DNA of 64,000 bases from Ensifer adhaerens (GTDB taxonomy: Bacteria; Pseudomonadota; Alphaproteobacteria; Rhizobiales; Rhizobiaceae), in NCBI RefSeq assembly GCF_013283195.1, contig NZ_JABEKT010000001.1, forward strand, positions 372,001-436,000, in the 5' to 3' direction. Each line of letters begins with the position of its first letter. Positions within the stretch are counted from its first letter, which is position 1. Under the pieces are notes generated by a model. That model saw only the letters and a list, made by a program, of their open reading frames with translations, was not told where the DNA came from and did not search any database. The position numbers and the translations under genes were made by a program. Positions 39,994 to 49,688 of the stretch are shown here, one piece after another.

Positions 39994-41016
39994 ATGAAAG
40001 CCGTCCTCTGCCCGCAACCCGGTCGCCTGGAGATCGTTGACCGTGCGCCGGTGCCGACCCCACCCGCGGGTTGGGTCAGCGTCGCCGTCAGCCATGTTGG
40101 TATCTGCGGCACCGACTATCACATCTTCGCCGGCAAGCACCCGTTCCTGGAATATCCGCGCGTCATGGGCCACGAGATCTCCGCCACCGTGCTTGCTAAC
40201 GGACCGGGAACGGTGATCGCGCCAGGCACGCCTGTCGTGGTCAATCCCTATCTCTCCTGCGGCCTGTGTGTCGCCTGCCGCCGTGGAAAGCCGAACTGCT
40301 GCACGGCGATCAAGGTGCTCGGTGTCCACACGGACGGCGCCTTCTGCGAGGAAATCCTCGTGCCCGAAGGCAATCTTTATCCGGCCATCGACCTCACGCC
40401 GGAAGCGGCCGCGACGGTGGAGTTTCTCGCCATCGGCGCCCACGCCGTGCGCCGGGCTGCCGCACCGGCCGGTGTGCGCGCCCTGGTCATCGGTGCCGGG
40501 CCGATCGGGCTTGGAACGGCCATTTTCTCGCGCATCGCCGGCCACGTCGTCACGCTGATGGATACCAGCACTGAAAGGTTGGCTTTCGCGACCGACCGGC
40601 TCGGTTTCGGCGGCGGCCTCGTCGCCGACGAAGCAGCCGGCCGCCGCATCGCCGAAGCCACGGATGGCGACGGATACGACGTCGTCTTCGATGCCACCGG
40701 CCACGCCGGCTCGATGGAAGCTGCCTTCGGCCATGTGGCGCATGGGGGAACGCTGGTGTTCGTCAGCGTCGTCAAGGACGAGATCCGCTTCTCCGATCCG
40801 GAATTTCACAAGCGGGAGATGACGCTGATCGGCAGCCGCAACGCCACACGCGAGGATTTCGACCATGTGGTCAATGCGATCAGGCAAGGGCTGGTGCCGG
40901 TGGAGGCGCTGATTACCCATCGAACGACGATGGACGCGGTGGTTGAGGATTTGCCGCGCTGGGCAAACGAGAAATCCGGCCTGGTCAAGGCGATTGTCCG
41001 GATCGCGGCGGCGTGA
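39994..41016 (+). CDS. Zinc-dependent alcohol dehydrogenase, L-galactonate 5-dehydrogenase-like (LgoD/YjjN type)
   Basis: A 340-residue medium-chain dehydrogenase. Catalytic zinc ligands: VGICGTDYHIF and VMGHE. Structural zinc cysteines: CGLCVACRRGKPNCC. Nucleotide fold: ALVIGAGPIGLGTAIFSRIAG. From memory it shares with E. coli LgoD the runs GVHxDGxF, AHAVRRAA and FSDPEFHKREMTLIGSRNAT in the same order. LgoD oxidises L-galactonate to D-tagaturonate, the substrate of UxaB, so the gene joins the AKR and uxaBA steps. A related L-gulonate or sorbitol-type substrate cannot be excluded. Confidence 0.83.
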   Translation: MKAVLCPQPGRLEIVDRAPVPTPPAGWVSVAVSHVGICGTDYHIFAGKHPFLEYPRVMGHEISATVLANGPGTVIAPGTPVVVNPYLSCGLCVACRRGKPNCCTAIKVLGVHTDGAFCEEILVPEGNLYPAIDLTPEAAATVEFLAIGAHAVRRAAAPAGVRALVIGAGPIGLGTAIFSRIAGHVVTLMDTSTERLAFATDRLGFGGGLVADEAAGRRIAEATDGDGYDVVFDATGHAGSMEAAFGHVAHGGTLVFVSVVKDEIRFSDPEFHKREMTLIGSRNATREDFDHVVNAIRQGLVPVEALITHRTTMDAVVEDLPRWANEKSGLVKAIVRIAAA

Positions 41017-41350
41017 CGCCCCGGTCCTGCTGCAATGCGGAAGATCGGATTGAGGCCTGGCGGCCGTGGGGCGCTTCAGAAAAAAGCGTCTGCCCGTGCC
41101 CAAAAACGCGAATTTCTGAAGAAAACGGACGGTTTCGGCCAGCTCCGGGCAAGTCCGTTTGTTAAATATCAGCAATCCGGGCGCATTCTCGCAGAAGTCG
41201 CTTGTATCGAGGTGAAACGGGTATACTTGTTGCAGTGCACAAGAAACATGGTAGTCTTGCAAGGATTGCGGACACCAAGACAAACAATCGCAAGCTTGCG
41301 TCCGACTGGGAGCGGCGTTGTCGTTGATTGAACCAAGGGGTACGCTTCCT
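41017..41350. other. Gap between the dehydrogenase and phaZ
   Basis: 334 bases without a convincing gene. AAACGGAC (41123-41130) and GTCCGTTT (41153-41160) form an inverted repeat just before TTAAATAT, perhaps the end of the sugar operon. The phaZ promoter must lie in the right half; AAGGGG stands ahead of the phaZ ATG. Confidence 0.4.
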
Positions 41351-42625
41351 ATGTTCTACCAGCTCTACGAATTGAACCATGCCATGATGGCGCCGTGGCG
41401 GACGGCGGCGGATGCCATGCGGCTTGCTTTCAGCAATCCGATGAACCCGATCTCGCACACCTATTTCGGCCGTGCGACAGCCGCTGGCCTCGAGGTCTTC
41501 GAACGAACGACGCGCCGCTACGGCAAGCCGGAATTCGGCCTTCCCGAAACGCTGATCGACGGACAGCCTGTCGGCGTTCACGAGCGCATCGTCTGGCGCG
41601 AGCCGTTCTGCAACCTGATCCATTTCGAACGGGCGCTGCCCAAGGGCAGGGCTGCCGATCCGAAAGTGCTGATCGTTGCGCCGATGTCGGGCCACTATGC
41701 GACACTGCTGCGCGGAACCGTCGAAGCCCTGCTGCCGCATTCCGATATCTACATCACCGACTGGATCGACGCGCGCATGGTGCCCTTGAGCGAGGGCAAT
41801 TTCGATCTCGATGATTACATCGACTACGTCATACAGATGCTGCACTTCCTTGGGCCTGACACGCACGTGATCGGGGTCTGTCAGCCGGCGGTCCCGGTGC
41901 TCGCAGCGGTCGCAGTGATGGAGGCGGCTGGCGATCCGCTGTCACCGGCCTCGATGACGCTGATGGGCGGGCCGATCGATACGCGCATCAACCCGACGGC
42001 CGTCAACAAGCTGGCCGAAGAGCGGCCGATCGAGTGGTTCCGCGACAATGTCGTCATGCCGGTGCCGTGGCCGCAGCCGGGCTTCATGCGCATGGTCTAT
42101 CCCGGCTTCCTGCAGCTCTCGGGCTTCATGTCGATGAACCTCGACCGTCACCTGATCGCCCACAAGGAGTTCTTTGCCCATCTGGTGAAGAACGATGGCG
42201 ATGCCGCCGAGAAACACCGCGATTTCTACGACGAATACCTTGCCGTAATGGATCTGACGGCTGAGTTCTACCTGCAGACCGTTCAGGTCGTCTTCATGCA
42301 GCATGCGCTGCCGAAGGGCGAGATGATGCATCGGGGCCGGCGCGTCGATACCACGGCGATCAAGAAGGTCGCGCTCTTGACGGTCGAAGGCGAGAACGAC
42401 GATATTTCGGGTCTCGGCCAGACCAAGGCGGCGCAGACGATCTGCACCAACATCCCCGAGCATATGCGCATGCACTATATGCAGCCTGATGTCGGGCACT
42501 ACGGTGTGTTCAACGGCTCGCGTTTCCGTCGTGAGATCGCACCGCGCATCGTCGCCTTCCAGCGCGAGCATGCCCGGCATACCAACCCGGTAAAGCAGGT
42601 GATCAAGGGCGGAAAAACCGCCTGA
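41351..42625 (+). CDS. phaZ: Intracellular polyhydroxyalkanoate depolymerase
   Basis: A 424-residue alpha/beta-hydrolase that degrades stored polyhydroxybutyrate granules. The nucleophile elbow reads HVIGVCQPAVPVLAA with Cys177 in place of serine, the mark of the intracellular PhaZ group. Acid and His regions follow: LTVEGENDDISGLGQT and MQPDVGHYGVFNGSRFRREI. The start MFYQLYELNHAMMAPWR is that of rhizobial PhaZ; I use the ATG at 41351 with AAGGGG upstream. It fits an organism that makes PHB. Confidence 0.93.
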   Translation: MFYQLYELNHAMMAPWRTAADAMRLAFSNPMNPISHTYFGRATAAGLEVFERTTRRYGKPEFGLPETLIDGQPVGVHERIVWREPFCNLIHFERALPKGRAADPKVLIVAPMSGHYATLLRGTVEALLPHSDIYITDWIDARMVPLSEGNFDLDDYIDYVIQMLHFLGPDTHVIGVCQPAVPVLAAVAVMEAAGDPLSPASMTLMGGPIDTRINPTAVNKLAEERPIEWFRDNVVMPVPWPQPGFMRMVYPGFLQLSGFMSMNLDRHLIAHKEFFAHLVKNDGDAAEKHRDFYDEYLAVMDLTAEFYLQTVQVVFMQHALPKGEMMHRGRRVDTTAIKKVALLTVEGENDDISGLGQTKAAQTICTNIPEHMRMHYMQPDVGHYGVFNGSRFRREIAPRIVAFQREHARHTNPVKQVIKGGKTA

Positions 42626-42772
42626 TTTGTGAAAATCAGGGCTTTTGACCGCGTAGTGTCAAGGGCTTGTCCGATTCCGGGGAAGGGCGTCTTGTAGTCG
42701 ATAGCGCGCCTTCCCACATCGTTTTCACCGGGCCGCAATGGGTGGTCCGGTTGATTGCGAGGAATCCTGAAG

Positions 42773-43201
42773 ATGAACCAATCTGCATTGATCCGTCCGG
42801 ATTGGACGCCTGCGACCATTGCATTGATGGTGCTCGGTTTCGTGGTTTTCTGGCCGCTCGGCTTGGCCATGCTCGCCTACATCCTCTTCGGCGAGAAACT
42901 GAAAACGTTCAAGAAAGACGCCAACAGTACGGTCGACGGCATGTGCTCCGCCTTCAAGCGTGGCAATCGCGCCAACTGGTCACAGCCGCATCGCACCGGC
43001 AACGTTGCCTTTGATGACTGGCGTGAAGCCGAACTTGCCCGCCTCGACGAAGAACGCCGTAAGCTCGATGAAATGCGCGAAGAATTCGATTCCTACGTGC
43101 GCGAGCTTCGCCGCGCCAAGGACCAGGACGAGTTCGACCGCTTCATGCGCGACCGCCGCAACGGTGGCTCCGGTCCTGTTGCCCCGTTTGAGGCAAACTG
43201 A
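42773..43201 (+). CDS. DUF2852-family membrane protein
   Basis: A 142-residue protein of a family common in Rhizobiales and without known role. One or two helices lie near the N-terminus (ATIALMVLGFVVFWPLGLAM then LAYILFGEKL), followed by a long charged helical part with AELARLDEERRKLDEMREEF that may form a coiled coil, ending near FMRDRRNGG. Start 42773 has GAGGAAT upstream. It is alone between phaZ and a metallopeptidase gene. Confidence 0.85.
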   Translation: MNQSALIRPDWTPATIALMVLGFVVFWPLGLAMLAYILFGEKLKTFKKDANSTVDGMCSAFKRGNRANWSQPHRTGNVAFDDWREAELARLDEERRKLDEMREEFDSYVRELRRAKDQDEFDRFMRDRRNGGSGPVAPFEAN

Positions 43202-43207
43202 GTGATG

Positions 43208-43246
43208 AAAAAGACATCCGGTGTTTCACATGAAACGCCGGATGTC
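43208..43246. terminator. Long hairpin behind the DUF2852 gene, overlapping a parS-like core
   Basis: GACATCCGG (43213-43221) pairs with CCGGATGTC (43238-43246), and GTTTC pairs with GAAAC inside it. The plus strand has no T-run, but on the minus strand the stem is followed by TTTTTC. The inner GTTTCACATGAAAC (43223-43236) is a parS core with one mismatch. Confidence 0.6.
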
Positions 43247-43396
43247 GCGATCGGCATAAGGCGCCACCTGTCGCTTCAAACGCGCAAATGGTGCCGTCTC
43301 ATGTCGATCACAAACACCGACAATTCCCTGGATCGCGGCGCGCTTTAGGGAATTATGCATTAGCCGGAAAGGCCGCGAATCGGATAGAAAGCCGTC

Positions 43397-44152
43397 ATGT
43401 TCCCTTCTTTTACGCGGCGGCGCACCCCTCCAGCTCCTGTCGACACGACCCGAGAAATCGAAGTCGCGGGCAAGATGCTTCCGCTGACCATAAGGCAGAA
43501 TTCACGCGCCACCCGCATGACGCTGCGCATCGAGCCCGGTGGCCGCGCGCTGAAGTTGACGATCCCACAGGGGCTTGCCGATCGGGAAGTGAACGCCTTC
43601 CTCACTCGCCATCAGGGCTGGCTGATGACCAAGCTGGCGCGGTTCTCCGGCGAAAGCCAGCTGGAAGAGGGTGGTTCGATCCTGATCCGCGGCATCGCCC
43701 ATCGGATCGAAAGAACAGGAAAAATCAGAGGGTTGACTGAAGCAGTGATCGACGGTGACGAGGCGATACTGCACGTCAGCGGCGGCGAGGAACATCTGCG
43801 CCGCCGCATCGTCGATTTTCTGAAGAAGGAAGCGCGGCACGATCTTGACCGCCTGGTCGCGGTCTATGCCGGGCGGATCGGCCGGCGGCCCAAATCGCTG
43901 AGCCTGAAGGATACGCGCAGCCGCTGGGGATCCTGTTCGGCCGATGGGGCCTTGAGCTTCTCGTGGCGGATCGTCATGGCGCCGCCGAAGGTCATCGCCT
44001 ATCTCGCCGCGCACGAAGTGGCGCATCTTCAGGAAATGAACCACGGGCCCGATTTCTGGGCGCTTTGCGAGAAGCTTTGCCCCGACACAAACGATGCTAA
44101 GCGCTGGCTGAGGCGCAACGGCACGATGCTGCACGCCATCGATTTCGATTAG
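43397..44152 (+). CDS. YgjP/M48-like zinc metallopeptidase
   Basis: A 251-residue protein of the YgjP (DUF45, SprT-like) family. The zinc motif is YLAAHEVAHLQEMNHGPDFW, giving HExxH and a third histidine. Upstream sit RSRWGSCSADGALSFSWR and IVMAPPKVI, standard in this family. N-terminal residues 20-110 are beta-rich (LPLTIRQNSRATRMTLRIEP). Some YgjP proteins have been tied to nucleotide hydrolysis, so the real activity is open. No signal peptide, so it acts in the cytoplasm. Confidence 0.87.
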   Translation: MFPSFTRRRTPPAPVDTTREIEVAGKMLPLTIRQNSRATRMTLRIEPGGRALKLTIPQGLADREVNAFLTRHQGWLMTKLARFSGESQLEEGGSILIRGIAHRIERTGKIRGLTEAVIDGDEAILHVSGGEEHLRRRIVDFLKKEARHDLDRLVAVYAGRIGRRPKSLSLKDTRSRWGSCSADGALSFSWRIVMAPPKVIAYLAAHEVAHLQEMNHGPDFWALCEKLCPDTNDAKRWLRRNGTMLHAIDFD

Positions 44153-44165
44153 GCAATTGTCGGGT

Positions 44166-44366
44166 TTAACCGCGACTGCGGCCGGCAAGCGCTGCTTGGA
44201 TCTTCTCGTCCGTCTTGTATTGGCTGAGCGCGTAGACGGACCAGATCGCTGCCGGTACCCAGCCGATCAGGGTCAACTGCAGGACAAGGCAGATGATGCC
44301 GGCAAAGGGACGGCCGATGGTGAAGAACTGAAGCCAGGGCAGAATGAGGGCAAGCAGCAGACGCAT
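44166..44366 (-). CDS. Small Pmp3-like (UPF0057-type) membrane peptide
   Basis: A 66-residue peptide, almost all hydrophobic: MRLLLALILPWLQFFTIGRP then FAGIICLVLQLTLIGWVPAA and IWSVYALSQYKTDEKI. Two helices and the G-W-x-P-A-x-I-W-x-V-Y pattern fit the YqaE/Pmp3 group, often linked to membrane potential or salt stress. GGAGAG precedes the ATG at 44366; the longer frame to 44486 looks spurious. It is convergent with the metallopeptidase gene. Confidence 0.8.
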   Translation of the reverse strand: MRLLLALILPWLQFFTIGRPFAGIICLVLQLTLIGWVPAAIWSVYALSQYKTDEKIQAALAGRSRG

Positions 44367-44497
44367 TCGTCTCTCCGTTGTGATAGAATGCATATGGTGA
44401 GCGCAGGCCGAGACCGCAATGCCGCACCCTCTGGACGACGGTGCGTGGGGTGGTTTTTGGCTCGACTCCAGCGACATTTCATGCAAGGTCGCTTCTC

Positions 44498-45172
44498 ATG
44501 AAAACCGAAGTGAAGATATGCGGCCTGAAGACCGCGGAAGCGGTGGATCGCGCGGTTGCGCTCGGCGCATCGCACACGGGCTTCATCTTTTTTGCCAAGA
44601 GCCCGCGCAACCTCGAACCCGATGACGCCGGCCGTCTGGCGGACAGGATCCGCGGCAAGGCCAAGATCGTCGCTGTCACCGTCGATGCCGACAATGACGA
44701 TCTCGACGAGATCGTCGCAGCGCTCAATCCCGACATTTTGCAACTTCATGGCAGCGAAACGCCCGACCGGGTGCTCACCGTCAAGGCGGTCTATGGCCTG
44801 CCGGTGATGAAGGCCTTGTCGATCCGCGACGCCGACGATCTGAAAAAGGTCGAGCCCTATATCGGCATCGCCGATCGGTTTCTCTTTGATGCAAAGCCTC
44901 CGGCAGGATCGGAATTGCCCGGCGGCAACGGTGTTTCCTTCGACTGGACGCTGCTCGATGCGCTTGACGGCAGCGTCGATTACATGCTTTCCGGTGGTTT
45001 GAACGTGAACAACATCGGTGAAGCCCTGGCGCAGACGCGCGCCCGTGCCATCGATACCTCCTCCGGCGTCGAGAGCGCGCCGGGCGTCAAGGATCTGAAG
45101 CTCATGGAATCGTTTTTCGATGCCGTTCGCCACGCGGAGGCGATTACGGCACGGTCAGGGAGCAAGACGTGA
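44498..45172 (+). CDS. trpF: Phosphoribosylanthranilate isomerase
   Basis: A 224-residue TIM-barrel enzyme of tryptophan synthesis. Seen: [16 protein letters not shown] with the catalytic cysteine, [39 protein letters not shown] with the catalytic aspartate, and a C-terminal phosphate site [15 protein letters not shown] and [14 protein letters not shown]. It overlaps trpB by four bases (GTGA). Confidence 0.96.
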   Translation: MKTEVKICGLKTAEAVDRAVALGASHTGFIFFAKSPRNLEPDDAGRLADRIRGKAKIVAVTVDADNDDLDEIVAALNPDILQLHGSETPDRVLTVKAVYGLPVMKALSIRDADDLKKVEPYIGIADRFLFDAKPPAGSELPGGNGVSFDWTLLDALDGSVDYMLSGGLNVNNIGEALAQTRARAIDTSSGVESAPGVKDLKLMESFFDAVRHAEAITARSGSKT

Positions 45173-46389
45173 ACGAGGCGCCAAAACTGAATTCCTTCCG
45201 GGCGGGACCTGACGAAGACGGCCGTTTCGGCATCTTCGGTGGCCGCTTCGTTGCGGAAACCCTGATGCCCCTGATCCTCGACCTGCAGGCCGAGTGGGAC
45301 AAGGCCAAGAACGATCCGGCCTTCAAGGCCGAACTCGACAATCTCGGCGCCCACTACATCGGTCGTCCGAGCCCGCTTTACTTCGCCGAGCGGCTGACGG
45401 AAGAACTTGGCGGCGCCAAGATCTACTTCAAGCGCGAGGAGCTGAACCATACCGGTTCGCACAAGATCAACAATTGCATCGGCCAGATCCTGCTGGCCAA
45501 GCGCATGGGCAAGACACGCATCATCGCCGAAACCGGTGCCGGCCAGCACGGCGTGGCGTCTGCGACCGTCGCCGCCCGCTTCGGCCTGCCTTGCGTCGTC
45601 TACATGGGCGCGACCGACGTCGAGCGCCAGGCGCCGAACGTCTTCCGCATGAAGCTTCTCGGCGCCGAGGTGAAGCCGGTCACAGCTGGCAACGGTACGC
45701 TCAAGGATGCCATGAACGAAGCGCTGCGTGACTGGGTCACCAATGTCGACAACACCTATTATCTGATCGGCACAGCTGCCGGTCCGCATCCCTATCCGGA
45801 GATGGTCCGCGACTTTCAAGCCGTCATCGGCCAGGAGGCGAAGGCGCAGATGCTTGAAGCCGAAGGCCGGCTTCCTGATCTCGTCATTGCTGCCGTCGGC
45901 GGCGGTTCCAACGCGATCGGTATCTTCCATTCGTTTCTTGACGATGAAGGCGTGAAGATCGTCGGCGTCGAGGCTGGGGGCAAGGGGCTCGATGGCGACG
46001 AGCATTGCGCGTCGATCACCGCCGGCTCGCCGGGCGTACTGCACGGCAACCGTACCTACCTGCTGCAGGACGGCGACGGCCAGATCAAGGAAGGCCATTC
46101 GATTTCGGCAGGCCTCGATTATCCCGGCATCGGTCCGGAACACTCCTGGCTCAACGATGTCGGTCGCGTCGAATATGTGCCAATCATGGACCACGAGGCA
46201 TTGGAAGCCTTCCAGATGCTGACCCGTCTTGAAGGCATCATCCCGGCACTGGAGCCGTCGCACGCGCTCGCCGAGGTCATCAAGCGCGCGCCGACGATGG
46301 GCAAGGACGAGATCATCCTGATGAATCTCTCCGGTCGCGGCGACAAGGACATTTTCACCGTCGGCAAGATTCTGGGTATGGGGCTGTAA
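45169..46389 (+). CDS. trpB: Tryptophan synthase beta chain
   Basis: A 406-residue PLP enzyme joining indole and serine. PLP lysine: [20 protein letters not shown]. Phosphate loop: [15 protein letters not shown]. Ammonium/indole channel residues sit in [20 protein letters not shown]. It starts at a GTG (45169) overlapping trpF, and trpA follows within a few bases, so the two subunits are made together. Confidence 0.98.
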   Translation: MNEAPKLNSFRAGPDEDGRFGIFGGRFVAETLMPLILDLQAEWDKAKNDPAFKAELDNLGAHYIGRPSPLYFAERLTEELGGAKIYFKREELNHTGSHKINNCIGQILLAKRMGKTRIIAETGAGQHGVASATVAARFGLPCVVYMGATDVERQAPNVFRMKLLGAEVKPVTAGNGTLKDAMNEALRDWVTNVDNTYYLIGTAAGPHPYPEMVRDFQAVIGQEAKAQMLEAEGRLPDLVIAAVGGGSNAIGIFHSFLDDEGVKIVGVEAGGKGLDGDEHCASITAGSPGVLHGNRTYLLQDGDGQIKEGHSISAGLDYPGIGPEHSWLNDVGRVEYVPIMDHEALEAFQMLTRLEGIIPALEPSHALAEVIKRAPTMGKDEIILMNLSGRGDKDIFTVGKILGMGL

Positions 46390-46394
46390 CGATC

Positions 46395-47234
46395 ATGACC
46401 GCACGCATGGACAGAAAGTTCGCCGATGTGGCGTCGGAAGGACGTCCGGTCCTCGTCACCTATTTCATGGGCGGCGACCCCGATTTCGAAACCTCCGTCT
46501 CCATCATGAAGGCGCTGCCGAAGGCCGGTGCCGATGTCATCGAACTCGGCATGCCGTTCTCGGACCCGATGGCCGACGGACCAGCTATCCAGCTGGCCGG
46601 CCAGCGTTCGCTGAAGGCCGGCCAGACGCTGGCAAAGACGATCGAGATCGCCCGCCGTTTCCGCGAGGAAGACCAGCGCACGCCGATCGTGCTGATGGGC
46701 TACTACAATCCGATCTACATCTACGGTGTCGATCGATTCCTGACGGACGCCCTGGACGCTGGTATCGATGGGTTGATCGTCGTCGATCTCCCACCGGAAA
46801 TGGATGACGAGCTCTGCATCCCGGCGCTTGAGAAGGGCATCAATTTCATTCGCCTGGCGACGCCGACGACGGATGACCGCCGTCTGCCGAAGGTGCTCGA
46901 AAATACCTCGGGCTTCGTGTACTACGTATCGATGAACGGCATCACCGGTTCGGCACTGCCCGACCCGTCATTGATCGCCGGCGCCGTCGAGCGTATCAAA
47001 ACCCATACGAAACTGCCTGTTTGCGTCGGTTTCGGCGTCAAGACGGCGGAACATGCAAGAGCCATCGGTGCATCTGCCGATGGCGTCGTCGTCGGTACGG
47101 CGATCGTCAATCAGATCGCGTCGAGCCTGACCGAAGAGGGTAAGGCAACGGACGCGACGGTACCGGGTGTCGAAGCGCTTGTAAGGGGCCTGTCGGCAGG
47201 CGTGCGATCCGCACGGCTCGCAGCAGCCGAATAA
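46395..47234 (+). CDS. trpA: Tryptophan synthase alpha chain
   Basis: A 279-residue TIM barrel that splits indole-3-glycerol phosphate. Catalytic Glu and Asp are in [21 protein letters not shown]; loop 6 is [12 protein letters not shown]-like, preceded by [10 protein letters not shown]; phosphate site [15 protein letters not shown]. Three codons separate the trpB stop from its ATG. accD follows after about 50 bases. Confidence 0.97.
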   Translation: MTARMDRKFADVASEGRPVLVTYFMGGDPDFETSVSIMKALPKAGADVIELGMPFSDPMADGPAIQLAGQRSLKAGQTLAKTIEIARRFREEDQRTPIVLMGYYNPIYIYGVDRFLTDALDAGIDGLIVVDLPPEMDDELCIPALEKGINFIRLATPTTDDRRLPKVLENTSGFVYYVSMNGITGSALPDPSLIAGAVERIKTHTKLPVCVGFGVKTAEHARAIGASADGVVVGTAIVNQIASSLTEEGKATDATVPGVEALVRGLSAGVRSARLAAAE

Positions 47235-47285
47235 TTGCCTATATTAGCGCGCACAACCCGAAGAAAATCTTCAGGAGACTATTAA

Positions 47286-48203
47286 GTGAACTGGATCACA
47301 AACTACGTTCGGCCGAAAATCAATTCGATGCTGGGCCGCAGGGAAGTGGCGGAGAATCTCTGGATCAAGTGCCCGGAAACCGGCGAGATGGTGTATCACC
47401 GCGATCTCGAGGAAAACAAATGGGTCATCCCGCAATCCGGCTTCCACATGAAGATGCCGGCCAAGGCACGGTTGAAGGATCTGTTCGACGGTGGCATCTA
47501 CGAGACCCTGCCGCAGCCCAAGGTGGCGCAGGATCCGCTGAAGTTCCGCGATTCCAAGAAATACGCCGACCGCCTTCGCGACAGCCGCGCCAAGACTGAA
47601 CTGGAAGACACGATCGTCGCCGGTCTCGGCCGCGTCCAGGGCGTCAAGCTTGTCGGCGTGGTACATGAGTTCAACTTCATCGGCGGTTCGCTCGGCATGG
47701 CCGCAGGCGAAGCGATCGTGAAGGCCTTCGAAAAGGCGATCGCGGAGAAGTGCCCGCTGGTCATCTTCCCGGCCTCCGGTGGTGCCCGCATGCAGGAAGG
47801 CATCCTGTCGCTGATGCAGTTGCCGCGCACGACCGTGGCCGTCAACATGCTCAAGGAAGCCGGTCTTCCCTATATCGTCGTGTTGACCAACCCGACCACC
47901 GGCGGTGTTACAGCCTCCTACGCCATGCTCGGGGATATTCAAATCGCCGAGCCCGGCGCCGAAATCGGCTTTGCCGGCAAGCGCGTGATCGAGCAGACGC
48001 TGCGCGAGAAGCTGCCCGAAGGCTTCCAGACGGCGGAATACCTGTTGGAACACGGCATGATCGACATGGTTGTCAAGCGTCACGACATCCCGTCGACGCT
48101 GGCACGCGTGCTGAAGATCCTGATGAAGAAGCCGGCCGATACGGTAAAGCTCAACGGCGGCGGTGCAGACCCAGTGGCCTTGCCAGTAGCGGCAAGCGCA
48201 TAG
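47286..48203 (+). CDS. accD: Acetyl-CoA carboxylase carboxyltransferase subunit beta
   Basis: A 305-residue half of the carboxyltransferase making malonyl-CoA for fatty acids. The crotonase-type core has [40 protein letters not shown] and [18 protein letters not shown]. The N-terminal zinc ribbon has lost its ligands: [20 protein letters not shown] then [14 protein letters not shown] carry a single cysteine where E. coli has two CxxC pairs. It starts at a GTG (47286) with CAGGAG upstream. folC follows. Confidence 0.96.
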   Translation: MNWITNYVRPKINSMLGRREVAENLWIKCPETGEMVYHRDLEENKWVIPQSGFHMKMPAKARLKDLFDGGIYETLPQPKVAQDPLKFRDSKKYADRLRDSRAKTELEDTIVAGLGRVQGVKLVGVVHEFNFIGGSLGMAAGEAIVKAFEKAIAEKCPLVIFPASGGARMQEGILSLMQLPRTTVAVNMLKEAGLPYIVVLTNPTTGGVTASYAMLGDIQIAEPGAEIGFAGKRVIEQTLREKLPEGFQTAEYLLEHGMIDMVVKRHDIPSTLARVLKILMKKPADTVKLNGGGADPVALPVAASA

Positions 48204-48230
48204 CATACGATTCTATCGGGGCAGGGCGAG

Positions 48231-49574
48231 ATGACAGCGGTGGAAGCCAGCGAAGCAGGCTACGAGATCGAAAAACTCCTTGCCTTGCATCCGAAAGGCT
48301 TCGACCTGTCGTTGGACAGGATAACCCGGCTTCTGGCCGCGCTCGGCAATCCGCAGGACCGCCTGCCGCCGATCATTCACGTGGCGGGCACCAACGGCAA
48401 GGGTTCCGTCACCGCCTTCTCGCGGGCGTTGCTCGAGGCCGCGGGCTTGAGCGTCCACGTCCATACCTCTCCGCATCTGGTCAATTGGCACGAGCGTTAC
48501 CGGCTCGGTGTCAAGGGCGGCAAGGGCAAGCTCGTCAGCGATCCGGTTCTGGCCGATGCGGTTCGACGCGTGGCGGAAGCCAATGGCGGCGAGAAGATCA
48601 CCGTCTTTGAAATCCTGACTGCCGTCACCTTCGTGCTTTTTGCCGAACATCCGGCCGACGTCGCGATCATCGAGGTCGGTCTCGGTGGCCGCTTCGACGC
48701 GACCAATGTCATAACCAATCCGGCCGTCTCGGTGATCATGCCGATCTCGCTCGATCACCAGGCCTATCTCGGCGATCGGGTCGAGCTGATCGCGGCGGAA
48801 AAAGCCGGCATCATGAAGCGTGGCTGCCCTGTCGTCATCGGCCAGCAGGAAGAAGAAGGCGTTCGCGACGTCCTGACCTCGACCGCCGAGCGCCTCGGCT
48901 GCCCGATGTCCGTCTACGGTCAGGATTTCCTGGCGCATGAGGAATTCGGCCGCCTTGTCTATCAGGACGAGCGTGGTCTGTCCGACCTGCCGCTGCCGAA
49001 GCTGCCGGGTCGGCATCAATATGCCAATGCGGCTGCAGCCATTCGTGCCGTGCGAGCGGCCGGTTTCGATGTGCCGGATGCGGCGATCGAGCGGGGCGTT
49101 GCCGGGGTCGAGTGGCCGGGGCGCCTTCAGCGCCTGGGCGGCGGTAAGCTTGGCCATTACGGCCCGCAGGATGCGGAGATTTGGGTCGATGGCGGCCACA
49201 ATCCCGGTGCCGGGCAGGTGATCGCCGAAGCGATGGCGAATTTCGAGGAGCGCGAATCCCGGCCGCTATTCCTGATCATCGGTATGATCAACACCAAGGA
49301 TCCGCTCGGCTATTTCCGAGCCTTCGTCGATCTTGCCGAGCAGGTCTTTACCGTGCCGATCCGGGCTTCCGATGCCGGGCTCGACCCGGTGGCGTTGGCG
49401 CAGGATGCCGCCTCTGTCGGCTTCGAGGCGTCCGCCGTTTCATCGGTGGCCGAGGCGCTGACGATCATTGCCAATCTTGTCGACGAAGACCCTGTGCCGC
49501 CACGCATCCTGATCGGCGGTTCGCTCTATCTCGTCGGCGACGTGCTTGCCGACAACGGCACGCCACCGAAGTGA
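48231..49574 (+). CDS. folC: Folylpolyglutamate / dihydrofolate synthase
   Basis: A 447-residue Mur-ligase-fold enzyme that makes dihydrofolate and adds glutamates. P-loop: IIHVAGTNGKGSVTAFSRAL. Others: VHTSPHLVNWHERYRL, VEVGLGGRFDATNV-type (here IEVGLGGRFDATN), ISLDHQAYLGD and WVDGGHNPGAG. Next to accD, a pairing seen widely in bacteria, and after trpFBA. Start at 48231 with GGGCAGGG upstream. Confidence 0.95.
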   Translation: MTAVEASEAGYEIEKLLALHPKGFDLSLDRITRLLAALGNPQDRLPPIIHVAGTNGKGSVTAFSRALLEAAGLSVHVHTSPHLVNWHERYRLGVKGGKGKLVSDPVLADAVRRVAEANGGEKITVFEILTAVTFVLFAEHPADVAIIEVGLGGRFDATNVITNPAVSVIMPISLDHQAYLGDRVELIAAEKAGIMKRGCPVVIGQQEEEGVRDVLTSTAERLGCPMSVYGQDFLAHEEFGRLVYQDERGLSDLPLPKLPGRHQYANAAAAIRAVRAAGFDVPDAAIERGVAGVEWPGRLQRLGGGKLGHYGPQDAEIWVDGGHNPGAGQVIAEAMANFEERESRPLFLIIGMINTKDPLGYFRAFVDLAEQVFTVPIRASDAGLDPVALAQDAASVGFEASAVSSVAEALTIIANLVDEDPVPPRILIGGSLYLVGDVLADNGTPPK

Positions 49575-49640
49575 TAGGCTGCTGCGACAAGGATCGCAGC
49601 GATCTTTGCAGGACCATCCGCGCGCAACATTCAAGGCAAG

Positions 49641-49665
49641 AAAAAAGCCCGGCAAGCCGGGCTTT
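49641..49665. terminator. Bidirectional terminator between folC and trxA
   Basis: GCCCGGC (49647-49653) pairs with GCCGGGC (49656-49662); AAAAAA on the left gives a strong U-run for minus-strand trxA, while the plus side has only TTT. Confidence 0.85.
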
Positions 49666-49688
49666 GAAGTCGGTTCGAGAAGGTGGCC

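Noticed and set aside
38800-41283. An 827-codon open frame opposite the ABC permease and the dehydrogenase
   Set aside because: It spans several well-supported genes on the other strand and resembles nothing known.
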